Assembly (NCBI RefSeq): GCF_004216665.1
Contig: NZ_SGWY01000001.1
Span: forward strand, 434,001 to 498,000
Direction: 5' to 3'
DNA from: Agromyces ramosus
Lineage (GTDB): Bacteria > Actinomycetota > Actinomycetes > Actinomycetales > Microbacteriaceae
Length of the DNA stretch: 64,000 nt
A model generated the notes under the pieces. That model was given only the letters and a program-made list of their open reading frames with translations, was not told the origin of the DNA and did no database searches. Below, piece after piece: positions 24,307-33,604 of this stretch; the first letter of the stretch is position 1, and each line of letters opens with the position of its first letter. The position numbers were made by a program, and so were the translations under genes.

Positions 24307-25749
24307 ATGAAAGCCGGCACCCCAGACCTCGCCACACTCGGCCACCGCATCCGCCATTTCCGCGCCGAGCGAGGCCTGACGCTCGACCAGCTGGGCGACG
24401 CGGTCGGCCTCGCCGGCAGCCAGCTCTCCCTCATCGAGAACGGCAAGCGCGAGCCGAAGCTCTCGACGCTCGACGCGCTCGCGGCAGCGCTGGGGGTCGA
24501 GCTCGCCGACCTCCTGGCCCGCGAGGCGCCGAGCCGCCGGGCGGCGCTCGAGCTCGAGCTCGGCCGCGCCCAGTCGAGCCCGCTCTACGCGAGCATGGGC
24601 CTTCCCGCGATCCGTCCCGGGCGCGGCATCACCGACGAGACGCTCGAGGCGATCGTCGGGCTGCACCGGGAGCTGCAGCGCCGGGCGAGCGAGGCCATCG
24701 CGACGCCCGAGGAGGCCCGACGCGCGAACACCGACCTCCGCGAGCGCATGCGCGAGCAGGACAACCACCTCCCCGACATCGAGCAGCTCGCCGAGGAGCA
24801 GGTGCGCGCTTCCGGTCACCGCACGGGGGCGCTCACCCACCGCGAGGTGAGCGTCATGGCCGAGCGCCTGGGCTTCCAGCTCATCTACGTCAACGACCTC
24901 CCCGACTCCACGCGTTCGATCACCGACCTCGCGAACGGGCGCATCTACCTCCCGCCGGCGTCGATCCCCGGCGGACACGGCCTGCGGTCGATGGCGCTCC
25001 AGGCCATGGCGCACCGGCTCCTCGGGCACACTCCCCCGGCGAGCTACGACGAGTTCCTCTGGCAGCGGCTCGAGATCAACTACTTCGCGGCCGCCTGCCT
25101 GATGCCGCAGGAGGCATCCGTCGCGTTCCTGCAGCAGGCCAAGAAGGAGAAGCGACTCGCGATCGAGGACTTCCGCGACGCCTTCGGCGTGACCCACGAG
25201 GCGGCGGCGCTGCGGTTCACGAACCTGGCCACGAGCCACCTCGACATGACGCTGCACTTCCTTCGGGTGGCGGGCGACGGGGCCCTGCTGAAGGGCTACG
25301 AGAACGACGGGCTCGTGCTGCCCACCGACGTCACCGGTTCGATCGAGGGTCAGTGGGTCTGCAAGAAGTGGAGCGCTCGCACCGCCTTCGAGCACACGAA
25401 CCGCACCACCGAGAACTACCAGTACACCGATACGCCCGCCGGCACGTTCTGGTGCGCCACGCAGACCGGGCGCACGGATGCCGCGGAGTTCTCGATCACC
25501 GTCGGCGTCCCGTTCGCGCAGGCGAAGTGGTTCCGCGGGCGGGAGACCACGCTGCGGGCGGCGTCGACGTGCCCCGACGAGTCGTGCTGCCGCCGGGCGC
25601 CGGACGGACTCGCCGAGCGCTGGGCGGGACAGGCCTGGCCGAGCGCGCGCCTGCACGCGCACGTGCTGTCGCCGCTGCCGTCGGGCACGTTCCCGGGCGT
25701 CGACGATGCCGAGGTCTACGCGTTCCTCGAGACGCACGCCGACCACTAG
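24307..25749 (+). CDS. XRE-type regulator with ImmA/IrrE-like and ScfR domains, RamB-like
   Basis: A 480-residue regulator. An N-terminal Cro/C1 HTH (residues 10-65, LGHRIRHFRAERGLTLDQLGDAVGLAGSQLSLIENG) is followed by a long central domain. That domain contains the IrrE/ImmA-like segment MAHRLLGH; the usual HExxH zinc site is degenerate. A Cys-bearing C-terminal domain follows (CPDESCCRR). This is the architecture of Corynebacterium RamB and related regulators of acetate/propionate genes, thought to sense short-chain acyl-CoA. Position opposite pckG supports a role in gluconeogenic carbon control. Confidence 0.85.
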   Translation: MKAGTPDLATLGHRIRHFRAERGLTLDQLGDAVGLAGSQLSLIENGKREPKLSTLDALAAALGVELADLLAREAPSRRAALELELGRAQSSPLYASMGLPAIRPGRGITDETLEAIVGLHRELQRRASEAIATPEEARRANTDLRERMREQDNHLPDIEQLAEEQVRASGHRTGALTHREVSVMAERLGFQLIYVNDLPDSTRSITDLANGRIYLPPASIPGGHGLRSMALQAMAHRLLGHTPPASYDEFLWQRLEINYFAAACLMPQEASVAFLQQAKKEKRLAIEDFRDAFGVTHEAAALRFTNLATSHLDMTLHFLRVAGDGALLKGYENDGLVLPTDVTGSIEGQWVCKKWSARTAFEHTNRTTENYQYTDTPAGTFWCATQTGRTDAAEFSITVGVPFAQAKWFRGRETTLRAASTCPDESCCRRAPDGLAERWAGQAWPSARLHAHVLSPLPSGTFPGVDDAEVYAFLETHADH

Positions 25750-25835
25750 CAGCGCAGGCCGACCGGGAGTGGGCGCCCCGACCGGACCGGGACATGGTCG
25801 CGCGCATCAGTGCGGTAGACGCATCGATGTTTATC

Positions 25836-25864
25836 TTGCATTAGTGTGTGTCACACAGTATCGT
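25836..25864 (+). promoter_or_regulatory. Leaderless promoter with internal palindrome for the PadR gene
   Basis: TTGCAT (25836-25841), a 17-nt spacer and TATCGT (25859-25864) lie 7 nt before ATG 25872. The spacer holds the perfect palindrome TGTGTG-T-CACACA (25845-25857). PadR proteins usually repress their own promoter through such ATGT/ACAT-type arms, so this is the likely operator. Confidence 0.6.
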
Positions 25865-25871
25865 GTGGACC

Positions 25872-26213
25872 ATGATCGACGATGAGACGACGGCCGGACA
25901 CATCCAGGAGCTGCGACGCGGCACCGTGGTGCTCGCATGCCTCGTGCGCCTCCGACAGCCCGACTACGGGTACGCGCTGCTCGAGTCGCTGAACTCGCTC
26001 GGCATCATCGTCGACGCGAACACGCTCTACCCCCTCCTCCGCCGCCTCGAGAAGCAGGGCCTCCTCGTGAGCGAGTGGAACACCGAGGAGGCCAGGCCCC
26101 GCAAGTTCTACCGCACGAGCCCGGCCGGCGAGGCGCTCGCCGAGGTGCTCACGACCGACTGGCGTCGCATCGACGACGCCCTCGCACGACTCACGACAGG
26201 AGACGACCGATGA
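25872..26213 (+). CDS. PadR-family transcriptional regulator
   Basis: A 113-residue winged-helix repressor with the PadR N-terminal pattern LRRGTVVLACLVRLRQPDYGYALLESL and the recognition/wing region NTLYPLLRRLEKQGLLVSEWN, ending with RKFYRTSPAGE. It is the short PadR-s2 type. It overlaps the downstream membrane gene by ATGA. Such PadR-plus-membrane-protein pairs are common in actinobacteria and usually respond to membrane or drug stress. The ligand is unknown. Confidence 0.9.
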   Translation: MIDDETTAGHIQELRRGTVVLACLVRLRQPDYGYALLESLNSLGIIVDANTLYPLLRRLEKQGLLVSEWNTEEARPRKFYRTSPAGEALAEVLTTDWRRIDDALARLTTGDDR

Positions 26214-27187
26214 CCACCCTGACCGATCGCTACGTGTGGGCCGCCGCCCGCACCCTGCCCGAGGCGCAGCGCGCGGAGTTCGAACGCGAACTGCGCGAGC
26301 GCATCGGCGACGCGACCGACGCCCTCGTCGAGACCGGGCGTGCACCCGCCGACGCAGAGCGCATGGCCCTCGTCGAGCTCGGCGATCCGGCCGCCCTCGC
26401 CGCGAGCTACGTCGATCGGCCGCTGCAGCTCATCGGGCCGCGCTACTACCTCGTCTGGTGGCGCCTGCTGAAGCTGCTCTACTCGGTCGTGCTGCCGATC
26501 TCGGTCGGCGCGGTCCTCCTGGCGCAGCTCCTCTCCGGCGACGGTGTCGGCGATGCCATCGGCAACGCCATCGGGGTGGGCCTCTCGATCGCCGTGAACC
26601 TCGGGTTCTGGACCACGCTCGTGTTCGCGCTGCTCGAGCGCTCGCCGGGCAAGGGCGCCGCCGATCTCGCCTGGACGCCCGACATGCTCCCGGCCCTGCC
26701 CGAGCTCAGCCGACCCGGCCGGCGCGGGGAGCTCATCGGCTCGCTCGTGTTCCTCGGCCTCTTCGCCCTCGTGATCGTCTGGCAGCACTTCGGACTCCCC
26801 TGGGTCGGCGCGCTCGAGACCACCCCGCTGCTCGACCCGGGGCTGTGGAGCTTCTGGATCCCGTACTTCCTCGTGCTCATCGTGCTCGAGATGCTGTTCG
26901 CGGTCGCCATCTACGTTTGGGGCTGGAACTGGTGGCTCGTCGCCGCGAACCTGGTGCTCAACGTGGCGTTCGTCGTGCCGGCGGTATGGCTCTTCACGAC
27001 GGGTCAGCTGATCAACCCCGAGGCGCTCGACGTGATGGGCTGGCCGTGGGGCGATGCGGGCGACGTGATCGTGCCGATCGTGGTCGTGGTCGTGATCGGC
27101 GTCGCCGTGTGGGACGTGATCGACGGCGTCATCAAGACGGTGCGCGGCAGCCGCGCGGGGGCGATGCCGACGCTCGGGCGGATCTGA
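26210..27187 (+). CDS. Permease-prefix-type membrane protein paired with PadR
   Basis: A 325-residue protein. The first ~70 residues are a soluble helical 'permease prefix' region (LPEAQRAEFERELRERIGDATDALVETGRAPADAERMALVELGDPAALA). About six membrane helices follow (near 90-110, 125-145, 185-205, 220-245, 255-275 and 290-312). It is co-transcribed with the PadR gene by ATGA overlap. It lacks transporter motifs. It is probably a regulatory or stress-response membrane protein; the function is not established. Confidence 0.75.
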   Translation: MTTLTDRYVWAAARTLPEAQRAEFERELRERIGDATDALVETGRAPADAERMALVELGDPAALAASYVDRPLQLIGPRYYLVWWRLLKLLYSVVLPISVGAVLLAQLLSGDGVGDAIGNAIGVGLSIAVNLGFWTTLVFALLERSPGKGAADLAWTPDMLPALPELSRPGRRGELIGSLVFLGLFALVIVWQHFGLPWVGALETTPLLDPGLWSFWIPYFLVLIVLEMLFAVAIYVWGWNWWLVAANLVLNVAFVVPAVWLFTTGQLINPEALDVMGWPWGDAGDVIVPIVVVVVIGVAVWDVIDGVIKTVRGSRAGAMPTLGRI

Positions 27188-27220
27188 CGGCCGCGACGGC
27201 CCGACCCGATCCGGATGCGG

Positions 27221-28009
27221 CTACTTCGGCTGCATCCGGATCGCGCCGTCGAGGCGGATGACCTCGCCGTTGAGCATCGGATTCGCGATGATCGAGCGCA
27301 CGAGCGCCGCGTACTCGGCCGGGTGGCCGAGTCGCGACGGGTGCGGCACCTGCGCCTCGAGCGACGCCCGCACGTCGTCGGGCATGCCGGCCATCATCGG
27401 GGTCTCGAAGATACCGGGGGCGATGGTGACGACCCGGATGAGGAGCTTCGACAGGTCGCGCGCGATCGGCAGGGTCATCCCGGCGACCGCCGCCTTCGAC
27501 GCCGAGTAGGCGGCCTGCCCGATCTGCCCGTCGAACGCGGCGACCGACGCGGTGCTCACGATGACGCCCCGCTCGGGCGTCGCAGGCCCGCCGGGCACGC
27601 CGGCGCTCACGGGGTCGGTCGCGGCCATCGCGGCTGCGGCGAGGCGGGTCACGTTGAAGGTGCCGATGAGGTTCACGCGGATGGTGCGCTCGAAGGCCTC
27701 GAGCGGCGCGGGGCCGTCGCGTCCGACCGTGCGGTTCGCGGTGACGATGCCGGCGCAGTTCACGGCGACGCGCAGGGGTGCGAGGGCGGATGCCGCGTCG
27801 ACCGCCGCCTGCACCTCCGCCTCGTTCGCGACATCCGCCGCCACGAAACGCGCGCGATCGCCGAGCTCGGCCGCGGCCTCCTCGCCGCGCGGGCCCGGCA
27901 GGTCGACGAGCACGACGGATGCCCCGCCGTCGACGAGTGCGCGGGCGGTGGCTCGGCCGAGGCCCGAGGCCCCGCCGGTGACGATCGCGGAGGCGCCGTC
28001 GAGTTCCAT
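27221..28009 (-). CDS. Short-chain dehydrogenase (3-hydroxyacyl-CoA dehydrogenase type)
   Basis: A 262-residue classical SDR. It has a TGGASGLG cofactor loop at residues 11-18, an Asp (VDLPG) after beta-2 that favours NAD(H), the NCAG motif, catalytic Ser in STASVAAF, and YSASK (Tyr/Lys). The sequence resembles type II 3-hydroxyacyl-CoA dehydrogenases (HSD17B10-like). It follows the thiolase gene on the same strand with a 131-nt gap, fitting a beta-oxidation or branched-chain acyl-CoA role. The exact substrate is unproven. Confidence 0.85.
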   Translation of the reverse strand: MELDGASAIVTGGASGLGRATARALVDGGASVVLVDLPGPRGEEAAAELGDRARFVAADVANEAEVQAAVDAASALAPLRVAVNCAGIVTANRTVGRDGPAPLEAFERTIRVNLIGTFNVTRLAAAAMAATDPVSAGVPGGPATPERGVIVSTASVAAFDGQIGQAAYSASKAAVAGMTLPIARDLSKLLIRVVTIAPGIFETPMMAGMPDDVRASLEAQVPHPSRLGHPAEYAALVRSIIANPMLNGEVIRLDGAIRMQPK

Positions 28010-28140
28010 GTGGTGTCCTTTCGTGGTCGAGTCGGGCGGTCTCGGGTCGAGGGTCCACCCCTGGTCGGAATCGCCTGCCCCGATGCGGCAACCGGCGCCA
28101 TCTCGGCGACGCGGGGGCGTGCGGAGCGACGGCGCCCGGG

Positions 28141-29316
28141 CTAGAGGCGTTCGATGATCGTGGCGTTGGCCATGCCGCCGCCCTCGCACATCGTCTGGAG
28201 TCCGTAGCGTCCGCCGGTGGCCTCGAGCTGGTTCACGAGGGTCGTGAGCAGGCGCGTGCCGCTCGAGCCGAGCGCGTGGCCGAGGGCGATGGCGCCGCCC
28301 CGCGGGTTCAACTTCGCGGCATCGGCGCCGGTGTCGGCGAGCCAGGCGAGGGGCACGGACGCGAACGCCTCGTTGACCTCGTAGGCGTCGATGTCGTCGT
28401 GGGTGAGCCCGGCCCGCTCGAGCACCTTCGCGGTGGCCGGGATGACGCCAGTGAGCATGTACAGCGGATCGCTGCCGACGACCGAGAACGAGCGGAACCG
28501 CGCGCGCGGCTCGAGCCCGAGCTGCTCGGCCGCCTCGGCGCTCATGATGAGTGCGGCGGAGGCCCCGTCGGTCAGCGGCGACGAGTTGCCGGGCGTGATG
28601 CGCCAGTCGAGGTCGGGGAACCGCTCCGCGAGCGGATCGGTGCGGAACGCCGGGTTGAGGCCGGCGAGCGACTCGACCGAGGTGCCCGGTCGCACCGTCT
28701 CGTCGACGAGCGCGTCGACCCCCGGCACGGGCACGACCTCGGTCGCGAAGGCGCCGGACTCCCCCGCCTCGGCGGCGAGGCGGTGCGACCGCGCCGCGAA
28801 CTCGTCGAGCTCCTCGCGCGAGAAGCCCCATCTCGCGGTGATCAGCTCGGCCGAGACGCCCTGGTTGACGAGCCCCTCGGGGTAGCGCGCCCGCACGCGC
28901 GACCCGTAGGGGTCGGCACCGGCCGCGCTCGAACCGAGCGGCACGCGGCTCATCGACTCGACGCCGCACGCGATGACGATGTCGGCGTGGCCCGCGAGCA
29001 CCGCCTGGGCGGCGAACGTGGCGGCCTGCTGGCTCGATCCGCACTGCCGGTCGATGGTCGTGCCGGGCACGGTCTCGGGGAACCCCGCGGCGAGCACGGC
29101 GTTGCGCGTGACGTTGTAGCTCTGCTCGCCGATCTGGCTGACGCATCCGCCGATCACGTCGTCGAGGAGCCCGGGGTCGAGGTCGTTGCGGGACACGAGC
29201 GCGTCGAGCACCCCGGCCAGCAGGTCGACGGGATGCACGCCGGAGAGGATGCCCCCGGGCTTGCCGCGCCCGACGGGCGTGCGGATGACGTCGACGATGA
29301 CGGCTTCGGTGCTCAT
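28141..29316 (-). CDS. Acetyl-CoA C-acyltransferase (thiolase)
   Basis: A 391-residue thiolase. The nucleophilic Cys lies in [10 protein letters not shown] (near residue 90), NEAFA supplies an active-site segment, and [16 protein letters not shown] and CEGGGMANA supply the His and second Cys. The family carries out thiolytic cleavage of 3-oxoacyl-CoA or the reverse condensation. Together with the SDR downstream it suggests a fatty- or aromatic-acid degradative pair. Length and motifs are complete. Confidence 0.93.
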   Translation of the reverse strand: MSTEAVIVDVIRTPVGRGKPGGILSGVHPVDLLAGVLDALVSRNDLDPGLLDDVIGGCVSQIGEQSYNVTRNAVLAAGFPETVPGTTIDRQCGSSQQAATFAAQAVLAGHADIVIACGVESMSRVPLGSSAAGADPYGSRVRARYPEGLVNQGVSAELITARWGFSREELDEFAARSHRLAAEAGESGAFATEVVPVPGVDALVDETVRPGTSVESLAGLNPAFRTDPLAERFPDLDWRITPGNSSPLTDGASAALIMSAEAAEQLGLEPRARFRSFSVVGSDPLYMLTGVIPATAKVLERAGLTHDDIDAYEVNEAFASVPLAWLADTGADAAKLNPRGGAIALGHALGSSGTRLLTTLVNQLEATGGRYGLQTMCEGGGMANATIIERL

Positions 29317-29360
29317 GCGATCCAGCCTAGGACGGTTGCGAGGCCACCGGTGCCGCGCGC

Positions 29361-30866
29361 TCAGCCCACCCGGGCGGCGGATGACGCCGGCACGCGCTCG
29401 AGCAGCACGGGCTCGCGCTCGGGCAGCACGACCGGGTGCGAGCCCGCCATCGCCTCGATGACCCGCACCACCTGGCAGCTGTAGCCGTACTCGTTGTCGT
29501 ACCAGACGTAGAGCACGGCGTCGGTGCCGTCGGCGATCGTGGCGAGCCCGTCGACGATGCCCGCGCGATTCGAGCCCACGAAGTCCGTCGAGACGACCTC
29601 GGGCGATTCGATGTAGTCCACCTGCTGGCGCAGCGGCGAGGTGAGTGACACCCGGCGCAGGTAGCGGTTGAGGTCGGCCCTGGTGGCCGGGCGCTCGAGC
29701 TGCAGGTTGAGGATCGCGAGCGACACGTCGGGCGTGGGCACGCGGATGGCACTGCCGGTGAGCTTGCCCGCGAACCCGGGCAGCGCCTTCGCGACGGCCT
29801 TCGCGGCACCGGTCTCGGTGATCACCATGTTCAGCGCGGCGGAGCGGCCGCGGCGATCGCCCGCGTGGAAGTTGTCGATGAGGTTCTGGTCGTTCGTGAA
29901 CGAGTGGACCGTCTCGACATGGCCGCGCACCACCCCGTACGCGTCGTCGACGGCCTTCAGCACGGGTGTGATCGCGTTCGTCGTGCACGAGGCCGCCGAG
30001 AGGATGCGGTCGGATGCGGCGATGTCGTCGTGGTTGATGCCGTGCACGATGTTCTTGATCGCGCCCTTCCCGGGTGCGGTGAGGAGCACGCGGGCGACGC
30101 CGGTCGAGCGGAGGTGCTGCGAGAGCCCCTCCGCGTCGCGCCAGCGCCCGGTGTTGTCGACCACGAGGGCGTCACGGATGCCGTAGGCGGTGTAGTCGAT
30201 CGACGCCGGGTCGTCCGCGTAGATCACCTGGATGAGCGTGCCGTTGGCGAGGATGGTGTTCGCCTCCTCGTCGACCTCGATCGTGCCGGCGAAGGGCCCG
30301 TGCACCGAGTCGCGGCGCAGCAGGCTCGCACGCTTGACGAGGTCGTTCGCCGAGCCCCTGCGCACCACGATGGCGCGCAGGCGCAGCCCCTGTCCGCCAC
30401 CCGTGTGCGCGATGAGGATGCGCGCGAGCAGGCGCCCGATGCGTCCGAAGCCGTAGAGCACGACGTCGGTGCCGGATGCCGCGGGCGCGTCGAGGTCGAC
30501 CAGCACGGGCGCGAGCTCGGCCCGGAGGAACTCGACGAGCGGCATCCGCTCGCCGTCGGCCCCGGACTCGCGGTGGCGCGCGACGAGCCGGGCGACGTCG
30601 ATCGACGCCGGACCCGGGCCGATCTCGCGCAGCGCCTCGAGGACCCGGATCGTGTCCGCGAGGGGCAGCTCCTCCTCACCGGCCTGCCGCGCGAAGCGGT
30701 GCGCCTTCACCAGGGCGATCGCCGAGCGGTTGATGAGCCGCCGGCCGTGGATGGAGGTCACCACCCCGTGGTCTCGGTAGAGGCCGCCGATGAGCGGGAT
30801 CATCCGCTCGGCGAGCTCCTCTCGGGCGATCCATTCCGCACGTCGGGCGTCGAACTCGTGGCTCAC
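29361..30866 (-). CDS. Long-form glyceraldehyde-3-phosphate dehydrogenase (GapB-like)
   Basis: A 501-residue GAPDH. A ~125-residue N-terminal extension precedes the Rossmann core (VVLYGFGRIGRLLARI), catalytic SCTTNAITPV and the DNEYGYSCQVVRV C-terminus. This long form corresponds to actinobacterial GapB, a gluconeogenic enzyme in Corynebacterium; NAD(P) preference here is not evident. The GTG start at 30866 has a GGAAG site. It sits near pckG and acyl-CoA genes, in line with a gluconeogenic role. Confidence 0.9.
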   Translation of the reverse strand: MSHEFDARRAEWIAREELAERMIPLIGGLYRDHGVVTSIHGRRLINRSAIALVKAHRFARQAGEEELPLADTIRVLEALREIGPGPASIDVARLVARHRESGADGERMPLVEFLRAELAPVLVDLDAPAASGTDVVLYGFGRIGRLLARILIAHTGGGQGLRLRAIVVRRGSANDLVKRASLLRRDSVHGPFAGTIEVDEEANTILANGTLIQVIYADDPASIDYTAYGIRDALVVDNTGRWRDAEGLSQHLRSTGVARVLLTAPGKGAIKNIVHGINHDDIAASDRILSAASCTTNAITPVLKAVDDAYGVVRGHVETVHSFTNDQNLIDNFHAGDRRGRSAALNMVITETGAAKAVAKALPGFAGKLTGSAIRVPTPDVSLAILNLQLERPATRADLNRYLRRVSLTSPLRQQVDYIESPEVVSTDFVGSNRAGIVDGLATIADGTDAVLYVWYDNEYGYSCQVVRVIEAMAGSHPVVLPEREPVLLERVPASSAARVG

Positions 30867-31064
30867 GGTCTTCCTTCTCCGGCTCGCGCGCGTGGGCGAC
30901 GTCGCCGTGTCATGCTCGGGCCGCGCCTGCCGGTGGGCAGCGTCGACCACGTGTCTTCCGGGGGATGCCTCGATCCTACGCGCCGCCCCCGGAACGTCGC
31001 CTGTACGCGACGGCCTGCGGGCGGCACGGCACTGGACGCGCCGGCGCCCGTGGCCCGGGCGGGG

Positions 31065-31382
31065 TCAGCCCGCCGTGGGCTCGTCGTCGACGAAGCGGAT
31101 GTCGTACACGGCGACCCGCTGCGGCACGCCCGCGAACACCGCCGCGCGCGCGTCGGAGGCCAGGTAGGCCGTCTCGAGGCGGGCGAACTCCTCGCGATCG
31201 CCCGGCGTGCTCACGGCCCAGACGAACTCGTTCGACTCGCGGAGGCCGTAGGCGAACTCGATCGTGAACCCCGCCGGCGGGCGCACCGCGGGCATCGCTC
31301 CCCGCCACCAGGCGACGAACGCGTCGTACTCTCCGTCGACGAGCGTGTACCTGCGCAGCTGGGTCGTCTTCACCCGACCCAT
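31065..31382 (-). CDS. NIPSNAP-like small protein
   Basis: A 105-residue protein, MGRVKTTQLRRYTLVDGEYDAFVAWWRGAMPAVR. The beta-alpha-beta pattern (QLRRYTL, FTIEFAYGLRESNEFVWAVSTPGDREEFARLE) resembles NIPSNAP/dimeric alpha-beta-barrel proteins. Monocistronic; function unknown. Confidence 0.7.
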   Translation of the reverse strand: MGRVKTTQLRRYTLVDGEYDAFVAWWRGAMPAVRPPAGFTIEFAYGLRESNEFVWAVSTPGDREEFARLETAYLASDARAAVFAGVPQRVAVYDIRFVDDEPTAG

Positions 31383-31532
31383 TCTGCCGTGTCCTGGCCG
31401 CGCCGATGCATACTGCGAACCGCCGTGGAAACCCCTCGACACGGCCGCGAAACTGTGGTCGGGTGGCCCTGAGCTCGATCGACGTCGCACGAATCGCTGC
31501 GACGGCCCGGATCGACCAGTCCGGAAGGGACC

Positions 31533-31700
31533 ATGATGAACATCCTCCTGATCGTCGTCGCCATCATCGCCGTCATCCTGTTGTTCACGGGCGGGTTCGT
31601 GCAGTCGCTGAACTTCCTCCTCTGGGTGGGCATCGTCCTCCTCGTGCTCGCCGTGATCATCTGGCTGGTGCGCATGCTGACGGGCAGCCGCCGGGCCTGA
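31533..31700 (+). CDS. Very small membrane protein
   Basis: A 55-residue protein with two adjacent hydrophobic helices (about 3-21 and 29-47) and a short basic tail, GSRRA. A GGAAGGGA ribosome-binding site precedes the ATG at ideal spacing, which supports translation of this short frame. It resembles the many DUF-type actinobacterial two-helix small proteins. It is monocistronic, and its function is unknown. Confidence 0.75.
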   Translation: MMNILLIVVAIIAVILLFTGGFVQSLNFLLWVGIVLLVLAVIIWLVRMLTGSRRA

Positions 31701-31856
31701 CCGCGCTCCCTCCCGCGACACGCGCGCCCGGAGGGACGTAGACTCGTCCCGTCCAGGCGCGCGTGGGCGCCGGTGCTCGAAAAAAGGGCACGAAGCCGGC
31801 CACGCGCCGGGGGTCGGCGAGACACATACGGAATCCAGATCCGTCACCGTCTCGAA

Positions 31857-33508
31857 ATGGACCCCGCCATGGCCTCCGTCTCCGCGCACGTCGCGCACAC
31901 CCTCTCCGCCCATGTCGATCACGTCTTCGGCGTGATGGGCAACGGCAACGCCGCGTTCCTCGACGCCCTCGACGCGACGCGCGCGCACTACACCGCGATG
32001 CGGCGCGAGGCCGGGGCGGTCGCCGCCGCCGACGCGTTCCACCGCGCCTCCGGCCGTCTCGCCGCGGCGACCGCGACGTACGGCGCGGGCTTCACGAACA
32101 CGCTCACGCCGCTGGCCGAGGCGGTGCGGGCCCGAATCCCGCTGGTCCTCGTCGTCGGCGACGCGCCGACCGGCGGCCCGCGCCCGTGGGACGTCGACCA
32201 GGTCGCGATGGCGGCGGCGGCGGGCGCCACGACCTTCGCCGTCGACCGAGCGGATGCCGCCGCGACCACGTCGCACGCGATCGAGCACGCGCTGGCGCAC
32301 CGCACGGCCGTGGTGCTCGCCATCCCCTACGACCTCGCCACGGCCGACGCCGGCGCACTCACCTCGCCGGTCGCGATCACCGCGCCCGCGGCCCTCCCGC
32401 CGACGCCGCCGAGCTCGACGCCGTCGCGCGGCTGCTGGCCGGGGCAGTGCGTCCACTGCTCGTCGCCGGTCGCGGCGCGTGGCTGTCGGGTGCCGGCGAT
32501 GCGCTCGGCCGGCTCGCCGCCGCGACCGGCGCCGTCACCGCGACGACGGCGCTCGCGCGCGGGATCTTCCCCGACGCCGCGTTCGACCTCGGCGTCGCCG
32601 GCGGATTCGGACAGGAGTCCGCCATGCGACTCGTGCACGATGCGGACGTCGCGGTGGTCTTCGGCGCCTCCCTCAACCAGTTCACGATGCGGTTCGGCGG
32701 GTTGTTCGCGAAGGACACGCAGGTCGTGCAGGTCGACGTCGGCGCGGGCCCGACGCATGCCGCGGTGACGCGGTTCGTGGCGGGCGACGCACGCCTCGCG
32801 GCATCCGGGATCGCCGACCGCCTCGCCGCGATCGACGCCGCGCCCGGCGGATGGCGGGAGTCGATCGACGTCGCGCCGTTGCGCGCGCGCGAGGCGGGCG
32901 ACGGCATCGCGGCCGACGGCCGGCTCGATCCGCGCAGCGTCGCGGCCCGCCTCGCCGAACTGCTGCCGCACGACCGCGTCGTCGTCTCCGACGGCGGCCA
33001 CTTCATCGGCTGGGCCAACACCCACTGGCCCGTCGCGGCGCCCGACCGCATGCTCATGGTCGGCACGGCGTTCCAGTCGATCGGGCTCGGCCTGCCGAGC
33101 GTGCCCGGCGCGGCCGCCGCGAGGCCCGACGCGACGATCGTGCTGACGACCGGCGACGGGGGCGGGCTCATGGCCCTGGCCGACCTCGAGAGCGCCGTGC
33201 GAGCGGCCGGCGGGCGCGGGATCGCCGTGGTCTGGAACGACGCGGCCTACGGCGCCGAGGTGCACCTCTACGGACTCCAAGGCTACGCCGAGGCGCCCAT
33301 GCGCATCCCCGAGGCCGACTTCGCGGGACTCGCCGCGGCCGTCGGCGCGGAGGGCGTGGTCGTGCGCGAGCTCCCCGACCTCGACCGGGTCGCGGAATGG
33401 GCTGACGAGCCCGTGGCGTCCCGGCGCTTCCTGCTGCTCGACTGCCGCATCTCGGGCACGGTCATCGCGCCGTACCAGCACGAGATCATCGCCGTGAATG
33501 CGCGCTGA
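31857..33508 (+). pseudogene. Thiamine-pyrophosphate enzyme, interrupted by a -1 frameshift
   Basis: The N-terminal half reads in one frame (MASVSAHVAHTLSAHVDHVFGVMGNGNAAFLDAL, with the TPP Glu in MRREAGAVAAADAF). The C-terminal half reads in another (GAVRPLLVAGRG, DGGHFIGWANTHWPV, then the TPP-binding GDGGGLMALADLESAV and WNDAAYGAE). The switch falls near 32390-32402, in CCCTCCCGCCGACGCC, and is explained by loss of one nucleotide. Restored, it would be a ~550-residue acetolactate-synthase/decarboxylase-like protein. The start could be ATG 31857 or 31869; neither has a clear ribosome-binding site. It lies ahead of the hpa genes. It may be a pseudogene, a sequencing error or a recoding site. 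Confidence 0.8.
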
Positions 33509-33557
33509 TCGCACCTCGAACGCCGACGGGAGCACGACCTCGGCGACTGGCGGCGAA

Positions 33558-33569
33558 ATCGTATACGAT
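33558..33569. promoter_or_regulatory. Candidate GntR operator before hpaH
   Basis: ATCGTATACGAT is a perfect 12-bp palindrome, of the GTATAC-centred kind bound by FCD-type GntR proteins. It lies 35 nt before the hpaH start. A one-mismatch copy lies at 35230-35241. Confidence 0.65.
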
Positions 33570-33604
33570 CGGCACCAGCATTCCGACGACGAAGTGGAGC
33601 TCCC

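Noticed and set aside
31857..33508. Two independent genes in place of one frameshifted TPP enzyme
   Set aside because: The two halves carry complementary parts of one TPP-enzyme fold and join exactly at the frame switch; neither half alone has a full active site.
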